Origin: Caldilineales bacterium
GTDB lineage: Bacteria > Chloroflexota > Anaerolineae > JAAEKA01
DNA: 5,648 nt
Reading direction: 5' to 3'
Assembly (NCBI GenBank): GCA_021463315.1
Contig: JAJTXO010000296.1
Span: 1 to 5,648, forward strand
Below the pieces are notes generated by a model. The model was given only the letters and a program-made list of their open reading frames with translations. It made no database searches and had not been told where the DNA came from. Positions 5,184 through 5,648 of this stretch are shown here, one piece after another. Both the position numbers and the translations under genes were made by a program. How positions within the stretch are numbered: the stretch's first letter is position 1; the number at the start of each line of letters is the position of its first letter.

Positions 5184-5300
5184 CAGCCGGCGGTGTTCTG
5201 CAGGCAGATCAGGCTTTGCCCAGCGATTCCCAATGCGACGAGCGCGCCAGCCCGGCTGCATGCAGGCTCGACGCTGAACGATAGAACGTATCGGTGTATC

Positions 5301-5648
5301 ATGATCAAACCATCCCCAGGAGCGACACGCTGGCAAGGGCCGAAGCTCGCGGCGCTCTCTTTGCTCATCCTGTTGCTGACGTTGGCCGCGTGCAGCCAGG
5401 AGCGCGGCCCGGCTCCGCCGTCGGCTGAGCCGACGGCCGCGGCCACAGCCACACCGGCCGCGGCTATCGCGCAGCAGCCGGCCGCGGCCACCGCAACGCC
5501 GCCCGCGGCCACTGCCCCTGCGCCGACGGTCGGGCCTTCCGCCACGCCGACGGCTCAACCCACGGCCACAGCGCTGCCTACCGTCACGCCCACCAACACC
5601 GCCACGCCGATCTTCCCCCTTTCGGTCGAGTATCTGCGCCAGCAGGAC
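5301..5648 (+). CDS. N-terminal part of a secreted lipoprotein (runs off the window)
   Basis: The frame is open from ATG 5301 to the window end (116 codons, no stop). Residues 16-30 are hydrophobic (LAALSLLILLLTLAA) and end in a canonical LAAC lipobox with C31, so the protein should be exported and lipid anchored. Residues 32-104 are a low-complexity Ala/Thr/Pro linker (ATATPPAATAPAPTVGPS). The last visible residues, PIFPLSVEYLRQQD, look like the beginning of a folded domain. Chloroflexota lipoproteins with a similar junction often continue into an alpha/beta-hydrolase or peptidase-like domain; this is recalled and only tentative because the domain lies outside the window. No good Shine-Dalgarno precedes the ATG, so the start is less certain than the frame. 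The long linker resembles that of the YceI-family protein. Confidence 0.8.
   Translation, partial: MIKPSPGATRWQGPKLAALSLLILLLTLAACSQERGPAPPSAEPTAAATATPAAAIAQQPAAATATPPAATAPAPTVGPSATPTAQPTATALPTVTPTNTATPIFPLSVEYLRQQD

Noticed and set aside
5256..5265. 10-base palindrome CTGCATGCAG as an operator
   Set aside because: A single short palindrome with no repeat partner or promoter context; expected by chance at this scale.
5183..5545. Minus-strand frame opposite the second lipoprotein
   Set aside because: Its Ala/Val/Gly-rich part mirrors the Ala/Thr/Pro linker of the + strand gene, and no domain or start signal supports it.
3864..5558. Long minus-strand open frame opposite the HtrA gene
   Set aside because: It is an Arg/Gly/Ala-rich shadow of a GC-rich gene with strong motifs on the + strand; it has no recognisable domain and crosses two genes and a gap.

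Overview
The window looks like chromosomal DNA of a GC-rich bacterium, most likely a Chloroflexota member of the Anaerolineae/Caldilineae type. This placement is inference from style: secreted proteins with long Ala/Pro/Thr-rich linkers behind the signal or lipobox, a histidine kinase N-terminus of the KLTLAFLFVGL type, and intergenic DNA full of short repeats. No rRNA or other taxonomic marker is present. All supported genes are on the + strand.

Layout. Bases 2-94 may be the end of an unrecognised gene, followed by AT-richer non-coding DNA with a possible promoter (264-291). A TTG-started YceI-family protein with a membrane anchor follows (316-1125). Next comes a 71-bp imperfect palindrome of the dispersed REP/MITE-like kind (1138-1208), then an OmpR/PhoB-type response regulator (1225-1908). 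The gap to the next gene is almost entirely an array of 53 consecutive heptamers (1922-2292) that runs up to the start codon of a HAMP-containing sensor histidine kinase (2294-3664). A 119-bp nested inverted repeat with perfect 11-bp ends and a 4-bp flanking direct repeat (3667-3785) separates the kinase from a lipoprotein-type HtrA/DegP serine protease with a PDZ domain (3801-5126). After a 174-bp gap holding one hairpin, a second lipoprotein begins (5301) and runs off the window.

How the genes fit together. A two-component pair followed by a secreted, anchored HtrA protease resembles known envelope-stress modules (CpxRA with DegP, CssRS with HtrA, MprAB with PepD). The likely job is that the kinase senses a cell-surface signal, the regulator changes transcription, and HtrA degrades damaged exported protein. 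YceI proteins bind polyisoprenoid-type lipids, so that gene would fit an envelope theme, but its membership of the same transcription unit is not shown.

The most unusual aspect is not a gene. Each of the three junctions yceI/regulator, regulator/kinase and kinase/protease carries a different class of repeat, while the coding regions look intact. Removing the 119-bp element on paper leaves a compact junction in which the kinase stop codon overlaps the protease ribosome binding site. That supports a relatively recent insertion into an operon.
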